Notes under the pieces: generated by a model | Databases searched by the model: none | The model's input: the letters and a program-made list of their open reading frames with translations, nothing else | What the model was told of the DNA's origin: nothing | Source of the DNA: Phytophthora sp. 'mugwort' | Lineage: Eukaryota; Oomycota; Peronosporomycetes; Peronosporales; Peronosporaceae | Assembly: GCA_033558025.1 (NCBI GenBank) | Contig: JAUCEF010000001.1 | Span: forward strand, 1,178,001 to 1,242,000 | Direction: 5' to 3' | DNA: 64,000 bases | Made by a program: the position numbers and the translations under genes | Part shown: in pieces, positions 18,980 through 30,557 of the stretch | Layout: the number at the start of each line of letters is the position of its first letter | Numbering within the stretch: position 1 is the stretch's first letter

Positions 18980-19516
18980 GCGGTAGTGGCGACAGCAGAG
19001 CCAGCCATTAAGCTGAGGCCACCAGCCAGCCAGAGCGAGCCTCTACGATTCCATATCTATATACCTATCGGACCAACAAATAGCCGACACAGACAACAGC
19101 ACTTTTTGAAATCTAGAAACAGCAATGTAGAATACAATCGCACAATTATTTACTACGTATGTGTCTTGTGTTTTTGTGGTTGTCTTTGTTGGTTAATGGT
19201 ACGTAGTACACATCATAGTGACGCACTTCTGCTTGGGCGTAAAGGCTGCCGTCGGGATCGGACCAGTCGATCGAGCACACACCTCATTCTCTGACTTGTG
19301 CTTGTTGCGGCTTTGCCGACAGTTACCTCATTGCCAAGGCGCCGAACGAGTGGCGAACCGAGCTGCCGACTCGGCGGAGAGACATCGCCCCAGGCAGGAC
19401 AGGCCGCCCTTGTCTTTTTCGCCAGCATTTTTCTCCTGCGGGTAGCACCGGGGCCACCCCCTATCTTTAGCCGCACCGGCGACCGCCGTCGTCCGTTTGT
19501 GCTCGGAGCAATAATA
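18980..19516. other. intergenic region
   Basis: 537 bases between two plus-strand genes. It should contain the 3' end of the HAD-like gene and the promoter of the IQ-motif gene. No coding or repeat feature recognised. Confidence 0.45.
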
Positions 19517-21018
19517 ATGCAGAGACCGACCTCTGATAGCGGCGGAAAGACTGCAGGATCCCCTCGATGGCCCGCAGAACAGGTGCGTGGTGCATGCCTC
19601 CTGACTCCGGAGTCGAGCTCGTAGTGATCGGCACGAGGATCCGGATCTTAGAACGTCACATGTATTTGCTGCGCAGCCGCCAGGCGTAGACGCTCGTCGG
19701 AGAAGTTGTTGCTACCGGCGCTCAGAAATCCAGCGAAATGCAGCGGCAGGAGCAATCAGCGCGACGCTGACGCTGCCGAGCGCGAGTGGGACGATCGTTA
19801 CCGCCGGTTTCGTCGACGAAGGAACCATGAGCGCAAGCTAGAACCATTGCTACCACAGCTAGCGTACGTGTATTTATCGTCTGGATTTCCCGTCAGCGAG
19901 CACCGCTACGACGAGACTCAACGACACGGTCAAGACAGAAGGATTAAGACGTTCAGTGGGCATCACCGCCGAAAAGACTATGGTACTAGTAACAGCAGTG
20001 AACAGGACAGCAGCAGTTGCGACTCCAGCGCTGAAGACGACCGTGCTTCACTCAAACCGACCACCATGCGGAGCCAACGCATGCGTTCGCTCGCGGCGAT
20101 GTCGAAGCTGCAACACGACGCCGCTACCACGATCCAGGTACCCAAACTTGCAACGTTCAAACCGATCTTTATGCTTGGTGCTGTTAAATCGGTCGCGGCG
20201 GTTGCGGAGCTGTGCTGCATACCACTTTTCTTTGTTATTCTCCTATGCGCAGCACGAGTATCGCTTCTATCTGCGGCGACACACTAACCGGAATCACCGG
20301 AACCAACGACTTGCGAGGCAAGCACAGGACTTCATGGACGTTTTTCTACTTCAGGAGGTGACCAGCCTCGTGTCGGTTTGCTTGCTGGAGGTCCTACGCG
20401 AGACATGCACACAGGTAGGATTGGTGATCAAGAACGTTGGTCAACTGCATGATGTAACATCATTGATGTTCGCGGCGGCACCGCCTTCACATGTTCATCC
20501 ATCACTACATGTATCTCATGAGCTGGAGCTGATTTTTATGCCTCTTCTCACAGGAGGCGGTGAAGATGAAGCGCAGGGAAGATCTCGCGAACTCGCTGGC
20601 CGGGGGTGTGCTTGCGTCACTTATCGACGAATGTATCCGCGATGCCTTCCACGACGTGCTTCAGGTCATGGTCAAAGCATATCTAGCGCCGCAAATTGAC
20701 CTCTCTCGAGCATCGACCCCGATGAGTCTTGCCGTGGCTATTGACATTCTAGACGACTGGATTAAGGAGCTCTTGGCGGACTTGCTTCCAGAAGGTAGCG
20801 GCCTGCCAAAACTGTTTCGTTGCAGCTGGGTACTTTGCTCACATTGGACCATTGTTTGTGCAGTGCTAGTGGAGTTAGCGTACGAGTATACCGCACGCCA
20901 GCAGCACGAAGTTGTCTGGGAAACGTTGTTTCAGGACGAACTACAGGCATTAGCATCCGGCACTATGATAGTCGCCAAAGCAGACTTGGCAAAACAGCGA
21001 ATTCCAACACTACTGTAG
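19517..21018 (+). CDS. IQ-motif protein, five-exon model
   Basis: Exons: 1 19517-19582 (donor GTGCGT), 2 19652-20137, 3 20253-20414, 4 20554-20794, 5 20864-21018; about 369 aa. Donors GTACCC, GTAGGA and GTAGCG pair with acceptors GCGCAG, TCACAG and GTGCAG, and every junction keeps frame. The exon 1/2 junction is uncertain: donor 19590 with acceptor 19676 also keeps frame (about 363 aa). Exon 2 encodes a very basic helix (RYRRFRRRRNHERK) and a Ser/Asp-rich stretch. The second intron splits an IQ calmodulin-binding motif: AATTIQ at the end of exon 2 joins HEYRFYLRR in exon 3. Exons 4-5 encode an amphipathic helical C-terminus (LIDECIRDAFHDVLQVMV, IDILDDWIKELLADLLPE). I do not recognise the family. 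A calmodulin-linked cytoskeletal or flagellar role is possible but unproven. Confidence 0.65.
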
Positions 21019-21674
21019 CCGCAACTTGATTCTAGCCCATTTAGATGATCCCCTAGATTTAAACTCTACTCATGGAATACACCCTTAACAGGAATAAAAA
21101 CATTGTTCCAGCGTTTTACAAAATGTTTGTTGCCACCTCCATATTTTCTAGGACGTAGTACCCCGGCAGACAGATTCTAGTCTGTTTTAAACCCATTACT
21201 TGAAGCACACAATGACCTTGACGCGCGAAGGCGTCAAGGACAATCTGATCGACGATTCAACTACCATGGTCTTCGCCATGGCAACTGAGGCGGAACGCGT
21301 CAGGAAGCGGCAGGAGCGATCCAAATTTTCCAGCCAGATTTGGCTTGCTCCAGGACACATACCTGGACTTGCCGACACGCTTTACGCCACTAGTCCTCGC
21401 GTCACTCATGGCTGCGTTGCGCGCCTCACCTAATTTCGTTCTCACTAGATTTAGGGTCAGCTTCAATCAGGCTTCGTGAGTGAGGGTCACTTCAGCCCGA
21501 AGACTAGATAATATCTACATGTAGTTTAGCAGATATACATACGAAGTACGAAATATGCAGGAAATCTGTCGAAAAAAAAAAAAAACTGCGGTCGATCCAA
21601 TGATTGGATAAAAATTAATACTGAAGTAAGCTCCAATCGTCGAACCAATCGTCACATCCATTACTTCTTCGACC
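21019..21674. other. intergenic region
   Basis: 656 bases. A frame at about 21200-21433 has no ATG near its beginning and no known motif, so it is not called as a gene. An A14 run lies near 21573-21586. Confidence 0.4.
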
Positions 21675-22148
21675 ATGTCAACGTCGTACGTGTCGAGCCT
21701 GCGCACCTCCTCGAGCAGCACTGTGATGGTGCCACTCGTCGACCCAGGCACCGCAGCCGGGAAGTCCACCATGATGTCCATGTTCTCAGGCCTGGACTTG
21801 GCGCTGGATGCTAGTGGCGCCGTTGTGTCCAATCCCAACGGCGGCCGCTCCGCCGCCAAGGATCTGCTGGCCTCCAAGAACGCCGAGAAACAGGCAGAAG
21901 TTGAGCTCGCGGCCTTGCATACGCTCAAGAAACAGCAGCAGAAGCAGCAGCAACATCAGAAGAAGGAACAGCCCATGACGGCTCTGAGTCAGGCACTGGG
22001 GCTCTTCGACCAAGAAGTAGACGAACGAGACTCGTTCATGTCCCGCAACACTAAACGGCGGCAAAATGGCAGCAAGAAGACGCGAGGAGGAACCCCAACG
22101 CCTTCACGTGGTCGTCGCCAACGTCACGTCAAGTACAAACGCGTGTAA
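21675..22148 (+). CDS. small basic hypothetical protein
   Basis: Single exon from ATG 21675, 157 aa. The first half is Ser/Thr- and Gly-rich (MSTSYVSSLRTSSSS), a middle helix is charged (AKDLLASKNAEKQAEVELAA), a Gln/Lys run follows (KKQQQKQQQHQKKEQ), and the C-terminus is strongly basic (KRRQNGSKKTRGG...RGRRQRHVKYKRV), as in nucleolar or nucleic-acid-binding proteins. No domain recognised. Third-position GC bias like its neighbours, an ATG start and its place between real genes support coding. It ends 117 bases before the SMG9-like gene on the same strand. Confidence 0.6.
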   Translation: MSTSYVSSLRTSSSSTVMVPLVDPGTAAGKSTMMSMFSGLDLALDASGAVVSNPNGGRSAAKDLLASKNAEKQAEVELAALHTLKKQQQKQQQHQKKEQPMTALSQALGLFDQEVDERDSFMSRNTKRRQNGSKKTRGGTPTPSRGRRQRHVKYKRV

Positions 22149-22265
22149 ATTTTTACCATATACAACTTTTTACTTCCAATCATTTCTGGCAACTTCCACA
22201 AATAACCATCTCATTACAGTTAACGAGTTAGATGAACGCTCGCCAAGCGTCAATTTGAGCCAATA

Positions 22266-24021
22266 ATGGATCGCGAGAACACTCCGCAGAAGCAGCGACA
22301 GAAGGTAAGAGTCACTGCCCTCCATACGTCCCCCACCGACTTCATCTTACTTACTAACGCGTCTCACTCCCTTGCAGCGCAGTGGCAGCAATCGACGCAA
22401 TAGCAGCAGCTCTACAGCTCATGACACAGGCTCCACCTCATCCCGAACCAGTATGAGATCGGGATCAGGCCCCGTACGCGCGTCCCGGGTCCCCCAGCGG
22501 CCTCGTAGTCGCACCGCAGCCTCGGCGGCCCCTCCACCAGTTGCCATCATGTCCAAGACGCCATCTATGCTGCTGCGTCCACCTGCTGGGGGCTCTCCGG
22601 GGTCCGCTGGAGTCCTTTACGAGCCTGACGCCCCCGACGCCAATAGACGCAGCCGACACAGTGTAGCGGGCCACTCGGACCGAGAAAGCTTCCTTCAGAT
22701 CGACACCAGAATCGGTGGCGGCACGAAGGCCGGCGCGCTGTCTCCGTCGCCAATGGATCGACATAATGTGAGAGCAGGCTCGCTAGGGATGAAGCAGGCG
22801 GTTCTACGACCCCATACCCCCTCTACGATCCAGAAGACCAAGGTCGTCCCACCACCTACCTTTGTGAAGCTCATTACCTCTCAGATGCAATTTGCAACGG
22901 ACCTGTCCTCGAAATTAGGATATTGTCTGGAACTCACGAATTTCACGGTGGTCGGGGTCATTGGGTTGGAAGGAGTTGGTAAATCGACGGTCATGTCCTT
23001 GCTGGCACAGGGAAATATTACAGAGAAGAAAGAAGAGGTTTTCTCAACACGGGAGTTGGAGGCTGTTGTGACGGGTCGACATGAGACGACGGGGGTGGAT
23101 CTGGCAGTCTCGATAGTCGCAGGTTCGGGACACCCGATGATCTTGTTGGACTCGCAGCCGTTGCTGAGCAGCTCCGTACTGGCAGATTTATTGGAGAGGA
23201 ATGAGACGCAACGATTTGGTACACTTACTCCAGAGCAGCAGGTGGAGGCTGCATCGTACCAAATCGCAGTGTTCTTGTGTGCGATCTGCCACTACGTAGT
23301 GGTTGTTCACGATGGTTTGGCTTATCAGGTGTCGGTCAACGAGCTTCTACGCAAGATTGAGCAGAAGTTTGTCCAATGCCGACTACCGAGTGTGTCTGGG
23401 AACAGACATGCGGCGCAGCTACTTTACGTGGCTAACAATGTAGCGGACTCGGAGTTGTTATACCGCGAGAACGAGCTGCTTTCGGCTCATACGCGAGCAC
23501 TTGAGGTTACATGGTCCCAGACTCTGGTTCGTGTTCCCTATAACATGTCGAGCTACAGTGGCCCAGCAGACGAAGATGATGGCGTCCTCAATGTGGCGTC
23601 TTTCGTTCTTCCGCATCGAAAGCAGCAACTAGCAAATCGAGGCTCAGATGTTGGTGCTCGACCATCTCCTGCGAGCGGTAACAAGAAAGGAAACGACCAA
23701 AACAAGACCGGGACAACGTTTTCTTCCAGCAAGTACTCAGACTTCGAGGAAGCGGCAGAGGATTTCCAGCGCTTTGTGCTGAGCTTACCAAGCTCACCTT
23801 CGTTTACATCGCAGGCGATGCCGATGTCAACGATGACCGCAGGGTCAAAGCTACCCCCCCCCCCCCATCCGCTGTCTCTGCGCGAATGGCTGAGTAGTGC
23901 CTCCCGTGTGTTCGAAGGGGTACGAAAAGCTAGTTGCTTTACAGCCGAATACACATCATCCGCGACTACTTCTACGATAAGTGACCAGGCAGTGAAGTTG
24001 CGCTATGGTGGCGGCAGTTAG
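22266..24021 (+). CDS. SMG9: SMG9-like nonsense-mediated decay factor
   Basis: Model: exon 1 22266-22304 (13 codons), intron 22305-22377 (GTAAGA...CTTGCAG, with a CTAAC branch-point-like site about 25 bases before the acceptor), exon 2 22378-24021; 560 aa. The first 150 residues are Ser/Arg/Pro-rich and disordered. A P-loop GTPase-like domain follows with GLEGVGKST (about 209-217) and an MILLDSQPLLSSSVLADLL strand-helix matching the LDTQP region of SMG9. A further match is QIAVFLCAICHYVVVVHDG, the core strand pair of the same fold. SMG9 forms a heterodimer with SMG8 that restrains the kinase SMG1 during nonsense-mediated mRNA decay in the cytoplasm. The C-terminal third has a poly-Pro stretch and is divergent. 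The identification is by motif recognition; SMG8 is the main alternative but is much longer. Confidence 0.78.
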
Positions 24022-24623
24022 AGGACAATAAAAGGCCGGAATGCTCTCATAAAAAACGTGGTACAAGGCCGACATGTTGCTATAAGGTCATTTCCCGCTT
24101 TTTGATAGCACCACTCGGGATTCCACGACGATATCCCATGGCTTGAACTACTATCCCAGAGGTTCCAGTGTCTCGACGTCTCCATTCATCCACCACCTTG
24201 TTAGATTCTTGTTTGCCCCTTGCGTGAGATGTTTGCCGCAAGCGTTCACTGGCCTGCTTCTGATGAGTTTCATGGGGATTAAAGTTTACAGTGGACAGGA
24301 GAAAATATTGGAATCACATAGCCTGGAAAACACAACATGTGCAGCATGGCGTTACGGCAACCATAACAAAACAGTACGACAAGAAATATAACAACCTTAC
24401 AGCGTAAAATAACCACGAAACAGCTGGTGAACGGTAATTTATTATACGAACCACGTATCGCACACTTGGGCAATTTTCCGCGAAGATCCTGTCGTGCCGC
24501 AAGAAAAGACGAGAAGATGCTAGCATGGGAGCCGGTACGCGCAAGAATCAACGAGCAATACGGGCTTGCATGACGCTATCTGGCTAGAACAGCTAGTAGG
24601 TGAGTTGGGCTTGGAGAGAAACT
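24022..24623. other. intergenic region
   Basis: 600 bases downstream of the SMG9-like gene. AT-rich; no gene or repeat recognised. Confidence 0.4.
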
Positions 24624-25240
24624 CTACAACACTGTACTGTGACTGAGCGCCTCGAAGTTGACGTTGAGAAGAGAGTAAGATAAAATGATCGACCTCAACT
24701 TCAAGGACGCTTGCTGCTGAACGACATCCTGACAAACACTCTGGACGACGTGACACGCGTCCGGCTCGCTTATCTGAACAAACCACAAGCGTCGTGGGCG
24801 CACAGGACACTTAAAAAAATAAAGCGCTTTGCCAAGGCGTCGCCACTCCCTGCGCTTTTTCTTCGTCGACTGTATATCGTCCTCATCGGGCTTCGTCTCC
24901 TCTCCTGTCAGGATCTTCCAGCACTTCCGTGCACGCAGCGCCGCCTTCAGTCCTTCCTTGCACACCAGAAGTTCTTCCCGTCAAACTTGAGCGAGCGAAT
25001 CGTATCAGCTTTATTACTTTCTCTTAGGTACTGCGCCCAAAGGGTGAGCATGGAGAGTCACAAAGTTGATACGCTTTTTCTTCGTCGCCTGTGTGTCGTC
25101 CTTGAACCGCAACATCCTCAACTCATACCCACTTGTTCTTCAAGATATGCACGTTCTTCGGTCTCGACACTAGTTCCAGCTTCCATTCTCGAGCTGTGCT
25201 AAGAACTCCTGCCTCGTTGACTCGAAGAAAAAGCTGGAGA
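24624..25240 (-). pseudogene. rearranged Ty1/copia retrotransposon fragments
   Basis: Two minus-strand pieces. At about 25050-25200 the translation reads REWKLELVSRPKNVHILKNKWV, then RFKDDTQATKKKR. This is the start of a copia reverse transcriptase (W-LV-P...L-NKWV...FK-DG). At 24624-24965 a frame beginning near LKAALRARKCWKILTGEE and containing PDEDDIQSTKKKRREW resembles the N-terminal copia gag region. A stretch of about 40 bases encoding FFLRRL-type residues on the opposite strand occurs in both pieces, showing local duplication. Gag lies downstream of RT, the reverse of the normal order, so the copy is rearranged as well as broken. Confidence 0.45.
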
Positions 25241-27925
25241 GGATGACGATGAATCTGGATTTCAGCTGGAATTCTTTCTGTAATTGAAGAGAACGAAGAA
25301 CGCGGTCACGCATTAGCAGCGGAGTTGGATGATGGAGACACTGCTCAAGATGCAATGTCCTTTGGGATGCTTCTGGAGATAGAGAATGCAGCGGGGCTGC
25401 AATAGCTTTAGTGCCAGAAGACCAGAGATTCTCGTGTGTGGTATTGCAGATCCGAATATGGAAGCTGACCGGCAGCTCTCCAGCTGCCGGGGAGAATCCA
25501 CATCGCCAGCGGCAGCCATAGCAACATCAAAGTGATGGATCTGGACCATGCGACACGCCTGGTCTGTATATGGTACGGATCCTGGACCCGTCCCGTGGGG
25601 TGAGGTCCTAAGTATTAAATCCGATGAGTTTAGTGCAAACCGGGTTAAAGATCCGTAGCTAAAGGGAGGTAGAGTGGAGACGAGTGGCCAGGAATAGGTC
25701 AGAGATGGGATCCTGGGTTATAAGTAGTCCGTCGGATAGGTTTTGTGATGAGATCCGAAGGTAGATAGGCTAAGGTATAAATCTGAACCGAATTTGCACT
25801 GGAAGACAGACTTGACTATAGTATAGGGGATTTATATTGGTTCCATAAATAGACCAAGTCTAACCTTTGCTGATCTTTCTGCACGCGTGGCAGCCCCTGA
25901 ATAGCTTGGCCAGGTCGTGCTCGCCCTTTGGTTTCTCCCCCCCTCAAGATCCCGCTATTGGAAGCGGCAAACGTCGTAAAGGAACAAGGACAACTCCGAT
26001 AAGGAGCAAGGACACCTCAAGAAGGAACAACTCCGGATCTCGTATTTCTATTACGGATCCACAAGGTCTACGTAAAGAGCTCAAGACCAAACCAACACCG
26101 GATCTCGTGCGCAGGCATACCCGCGCAGATCAACCCCCTCCCAAGTCCACACAAGGACGTCCATGGTCCATCAAGTGCGCATCTCGTGTCAACGGGTACA
26201 CAAGGTGAACCACTCAGCAACAATACGGCCGTCGGAGTACCCTCTCCGTTAGTCGGTGTCTGGGCGCAGTGCGTGTGAGTTGGGATCCTACTGAATTTCA
26301 GCGGATCCACTCCACCACAATGGTACGCGTGCCGGATCTCTTGGCGACGCGGGATTTCGCCGTGAGTCCCAAGATGATGCGCAAATGGGCAATGGATTGG
26401 GAGATAAAGCGCCGAAGGAGACTGGATCGCCGACGGCGTCGCTGAAAGAGAGATCCACGGATCGGCAGAGCCCTGGAGGAGCTCTGCTGACGGAAGAGAG
26501 GATGATCTGGCAACGGATCAGGAAGAGAAACCTCGCTTTCCTCCCCAGGTCCCTTCGCGGACCCCCGCAGGTCTTGATGCGAGTCAGGACCTGCCGGACG
26601 AAGGATCGTTCGCGAGAGCGAATGATCCTTCATCCACCACCACCCCAGCGGCCTCAAGTGACCACGTCAAAGAAGAAGATGAAGGCCGCACGGAAGAAAC
26701 TTAAGGCACCAGGCTCAGATAGCGAAGATCGTGCTGTATTGAAGTCTACTTGGCCACGATCTAAGCTGGAGTCGGTGTAGGTGCGCACGGAGCTGAACGA
26801 CTTCCTGCGCAAGGACCCAGTGATGCGTTCCTGCAGCTGAAGCCGCTCGGATCCCTCACCGGACGTGTGTCGCCGCCGTCGTCAACCACAAACAAGCTGG
26901 ACGCCGCGATGGACCTGCTGAGGATGCTGGGAGAGGCCGTCCTTACGGCAGGAGCGCTCGACGCTGACGAATCGGGAAACGCACAGCCGAGTTGGCTGTC
27001 TTAATACGGCCATTAGAGAAGGAGCAAATCGTACCGTTGATTCGAGCTTCAATCTCCGGGGCTGCACCCGGAGGCTACACCCCGAGGATTGAAGCTCGAA
27101 TCAACGGTCGATTTGCCTGACGTATCAACATCGTGGTCAGCAGCGACAGTGTAGTAAGGCTTCTTGATGACATAATGGTCACGATCAGTAGCATCAAGAT
27201 GCACACTGTCCAGAAGCGCTGCATAGCATAGTGCACATACCTTACCAAACTCAGTAAAATGAAGCTTACCAAACCCCCAAAATGCAAACTCATATTTTTA
27301 CCCCCAATATCATATTCTTTTTTTCACCTGCTATCCTTTCGAAAATTCAATACCTTATACAAAAAAGGCACTTTTATAAGACCGTCTTATTTGAACTTTG
27401 TATAGAATCGATTTCTATTTGTCTTTGAAGCGATTAATCCCTGTTGGGCTGTGCGTACTAACGTCACCGTTAGCACTACCAGAAGAAAGCCAAACATTAC
27501 CTTACCGAAGTTTTATAATTCAGGTGCACATTGGTACATTAGGTCTTGATATTTTCACAATTCTTGCATGACCTTTTTCTGGTGTACGATGCAATTTCTG
27601 TGCATCAATGTCGTTTGCGTCACATTTTTGGCTTAAACTTCTTTTGTGTTACAGATATCCCATCTGTTTTACCCTAGGACTTTATATGTTGCTGCGCTCA
27701 TGCGAGGTAAAGATTCTAAGCTCAGCCCGCTACAGTGCTCGGCTGCTGGAAACGGCCCGCCTCCACAAATATCGCGGTTGCAATGGCTTCGCGCGCTATT
27801 GTGTCGTTTTATGTGGCGTTCAGTCCCCCCTCCTCCTTGTGCTTCCTTGATATTTATTGATAAAAATATTTACATGTAAATGCGATGGCTGCTGGCGCTT
27901 TACCAATAAAAATACTAATCTGGTA
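25241..27925. other. repeat-derived region without intact genes
   Basis: About 2.7 kb. Short open frames at 25867-26208 and 26385-26780 have Lys/Arg/Pro-rich composition reminiscent of LTR-retrotransposon gag. Around 26780-27000 fragments such as ELNDFLRKDP and LDAAMDLLRMLGEAVL point the same way, but stops and frame shifts are frequent. BamHI-like GGATCC words and GGATC recur unusually often between 25560 and 26880. A long hairpin lies at 27026-27114 (separate entry). From 27300 to 27925 the sequence is AT-rich and featureless. Confidence 0.4.
27026..27114. repeat. long near-perfect inverted repeat (hairpin)
   Basis: The left arm 27026-27054 and right arm 27087-27114 are reverse complements. 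A perfect 22-base core (begins ACCGTTGATTCGAGCTTC) is extended by AAATCG/CGATTT beyond a single unpaired T. The loop of about 32 bases is itself GC-rich and partly complementary (CCGGGG with CCCCGAG). It could fold as a hairpin of 28 base pairs. Confidence 0.85.
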
Positions 27926-27926
27926 T

Positions 27927-30557
27927 TTACAGGCTGTGCCGTTTTCGAGGAGGGGTGGTGACCGGCGCCGAGCGAATGTCATTGGCTTTTTTATTTCGAG
28001 CACGGAGGATTAGTTGCTGACGCTCACGCGAGTACTCCACAGCGAAGCTGGCGATGAAGCCCAACAGCTCGTCGATCGGCAAGGTGACGTCTTCCTCGAA
28101 GTAGTTTAAGAAGTATTTTCTCTGAAATTTATGAAAATTTGGATACAAACGTTAATAACCAAGTAAAATGACACGTTCGGAACACATGAGTGACGGCTTA
28201 CCTCTCTTTCCAGTTGGTTGACGAGCTCTTGCACACCATTGAGCTCTTCCTCGACCTCCATGGCGTACAGCCGCATGCTTTCCCGGGATTCCGCCAAATC
28301 TACGAGCAAATCAGCGTCATTGGTCTTGAATACTGCTGCTTTCTGTGTTTCGTCAATGAACATGTGAAGACCGTCCAGGAGTGACTGGTGCTCGGCGACC
28401 AGGCTCTGCACGGACAGCTTGCTGCACTTGGTAATGAGAGAAAGTTGGTCGCTAAATAGCGCGAGGTGCGGTTCGTCACGCTGTAATGGCAAGCACAAGG
28501 CTGTTATATGGAGATCTTACGAGCTTGGTGAGGAAAATAACGGGGTTTACCTCGATGGACTGGATGACATATTGCAGGAACGAGATCTTCCCCTCAAAGG
28601 CCTTTGTGAACGAGAGTTTCGCCAACGAGCTGATGGAAATACTCTTCACCCATTCCGTATACTCCACTCCCTCGCCGAAATTCAGCAAATTGCCCAAGTG
28701 GAAAATGTACTCCAACACTCCTGCAAATCGATCGCTCGCGTATACTTGCTGAATGCCGCGAATCAAAAGCTTCAAGTTGCCACTAGAACGTCACAAAAAC
28801 ATTAGTTTCGCTTCCTATAAAAGTAATTTAATGATAGATGCAAACAAAACTCACCGAAGTTCTTCAACACGTGGGGCAAAGTCCATCTTAAACTGAAGAC
28901 AGCGCAACTTTTGCTGTGCTCTTGGGATCTTGCGAGCTACCATCAAAAATTGCTCGGCCTGGAACACAAAGAGACACAAAAATCACCAATCAGACTACAT
29001 TCAGGTACAGATAATTAATTATATACATGAGCTTACCGTAGCCAGACTTTCTACGTCGCCCTCGAATTGGTTGATCACCTTTTGCTCAGCACTATCAGGC
29101 CACATATCAATTAACGACTGCAGAGCTGGACTGGATAATACGTTGCAATTCAGCGTCAAAATCTCGTGTGTAAGTTCGGGAAAAGTGCGCTTCACCCTCG
29201 CGAGCACAATGGCAATGTTCTGGGACTTTTTGTGGTCAAGAAGCACAACATAGAGCTTGCGATGCAAGAAAGCGCTTCCCGGGTCTTTAATAGCCATGTC
29301 CTCCTCCCCGTCAGCTTCCTCCGGATCCGGTTCAACCTCCATTTCGTCTTGTTCAGTATCAAACAAAGCCGGGTCGGAGTTTGCCCGCTCTCGTTGTTCC
29401 ATATCGGAGCGTGGTGATAAAATTTTTTTCTTCTCGGGTGAGGCACAATTTCCACTGTTTGTACGTCGTCGACGGCTGCCTTTTGCCTTAGCTACAACCT
29501 TGACAAAGAGCTTTTCCATCCAACGCCGACTTTCACTTGAAATACATACGCGATCGTGCTGGGCTTTGGTATGAATGCGGCTCCAGAGTGAGTCGCGTCG
29601 TTGAGATGGGATAATGGCGTCAGTGTACGGAGTTGTTGACCAGTGCAGTTTCTTGCGCATACCAGTGTTCATCGTCCGAAGAGCCATCATTGCCAATGTG
29701 CGGCCATTACTGGTTGCCACACTTGAAGCAGAGCGCATTGCCAACGCATCAGGTGTCGAAGGTGCCGTCGACACGGCAGAACTGATACTGGAGCGTCTGG
29801 AACGCATAGCTAACTTTGCGAGGTCACTGTCGTCAGCGGGTTTCAGTACAGTAGCACTATTAGTCTTTAATCTGTGCAGCTCAACTGGATCGACGCCTTC
29901 TTTCTTCGCTTTCATCTCCACAACGTGGCGCGGGACGCCCACCTTGATCATCCGCTGGAACAACTCGACCTTCTGCGCGTGTTCCGGGTCCTCGTCCTCA
30001 ACCGGTTCTTCCATCTGCGGGATTTCAATAGGGGCCGGCACCTTCTTTGCCTTTGGCGTCGTCGCAATGAGCTCGTCCAGCACGTTCGGGTCCTTGTTTT
30101 CTGCGTGCATCTTGTGGTTTACAATGACTCGCGGCAGTCCGACCTTGAGCATGTTCAGGTATGTACCGTACTCGGTTCGAAGAGCGGCCAGTCTTGCTGT
30201 TACACATTCCTCTTCCGGCGTCGTGGTGGTCGTCGGTGGCATCAGCTCATTTTCCTTTGAGTCGCAGACATCGTCCTCCTCCTCTGTCTTGACTGCACGA
30301 TGATCCTGTGCGTGATGCTGCTGCAAATGCCGCTGGCAGCACGCAGACAGCTCACGCTCATTGTAGGCGTGGTTATGAATCGTCACGCGGCTCCAGCGCA
30401 CGTAGGCAACGAGCACGAAGCTCAGCACGAGGTGGAAGATGAGCCAGGACTCACCTTTCGACTCTGGACAGACACCGCAGTGGACTGCGGTGGCGTCGGC
30501 GCGGACGAAATTTCCGCCGGGCCCGCCATAGACCGGGCAGCTTCTGCTGTTCCCCAT
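27927..30557 (-). CDS. formin (FH2 domain) with membrane-targeting N-terminus, no FH1
   Basis: Exons on the minus strand: A 30557-29037, B 28958-28855, C 28782-28551, D 28480-28202, E 28121-27927; 776 aa. Donors are GTAAGC, GTGAGT, GTAAAC and GTAAGC; acceptors CAG, TAG, CAG and CAG; all junctions keep frame. The start MGNSRS fits the N-myristoylation consensus (Gly2, Ser6). A hydrophobic segment lies at about 38-55. Two related motifs, MLKVGLPRVIVNHKM and MIKVGVPRHVVEMKAKKEG (about 136-150 and 202-220), resemble those of the CCDC53/WASHC3 family. The FH2 domain runs from KKLHWSTTP (about 302) through SQNIAIVLARVKRTFPEL, LIDMWPDS, the helix LLIRGIQQVYASDRFAGVLEY and IFHLGNLLNFG, to a basic C-terminal tail. 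No proline-rich FH1 is present before the FH2. Predicted actin nucleator at a membrane. Confidence 0.85.

Noticed and set aside
21200..21433. 77-codon open frame between the IQ gene and the small basic gene
   Set aside because: No ATG at its start, no motif, and short enough to arise by chance.
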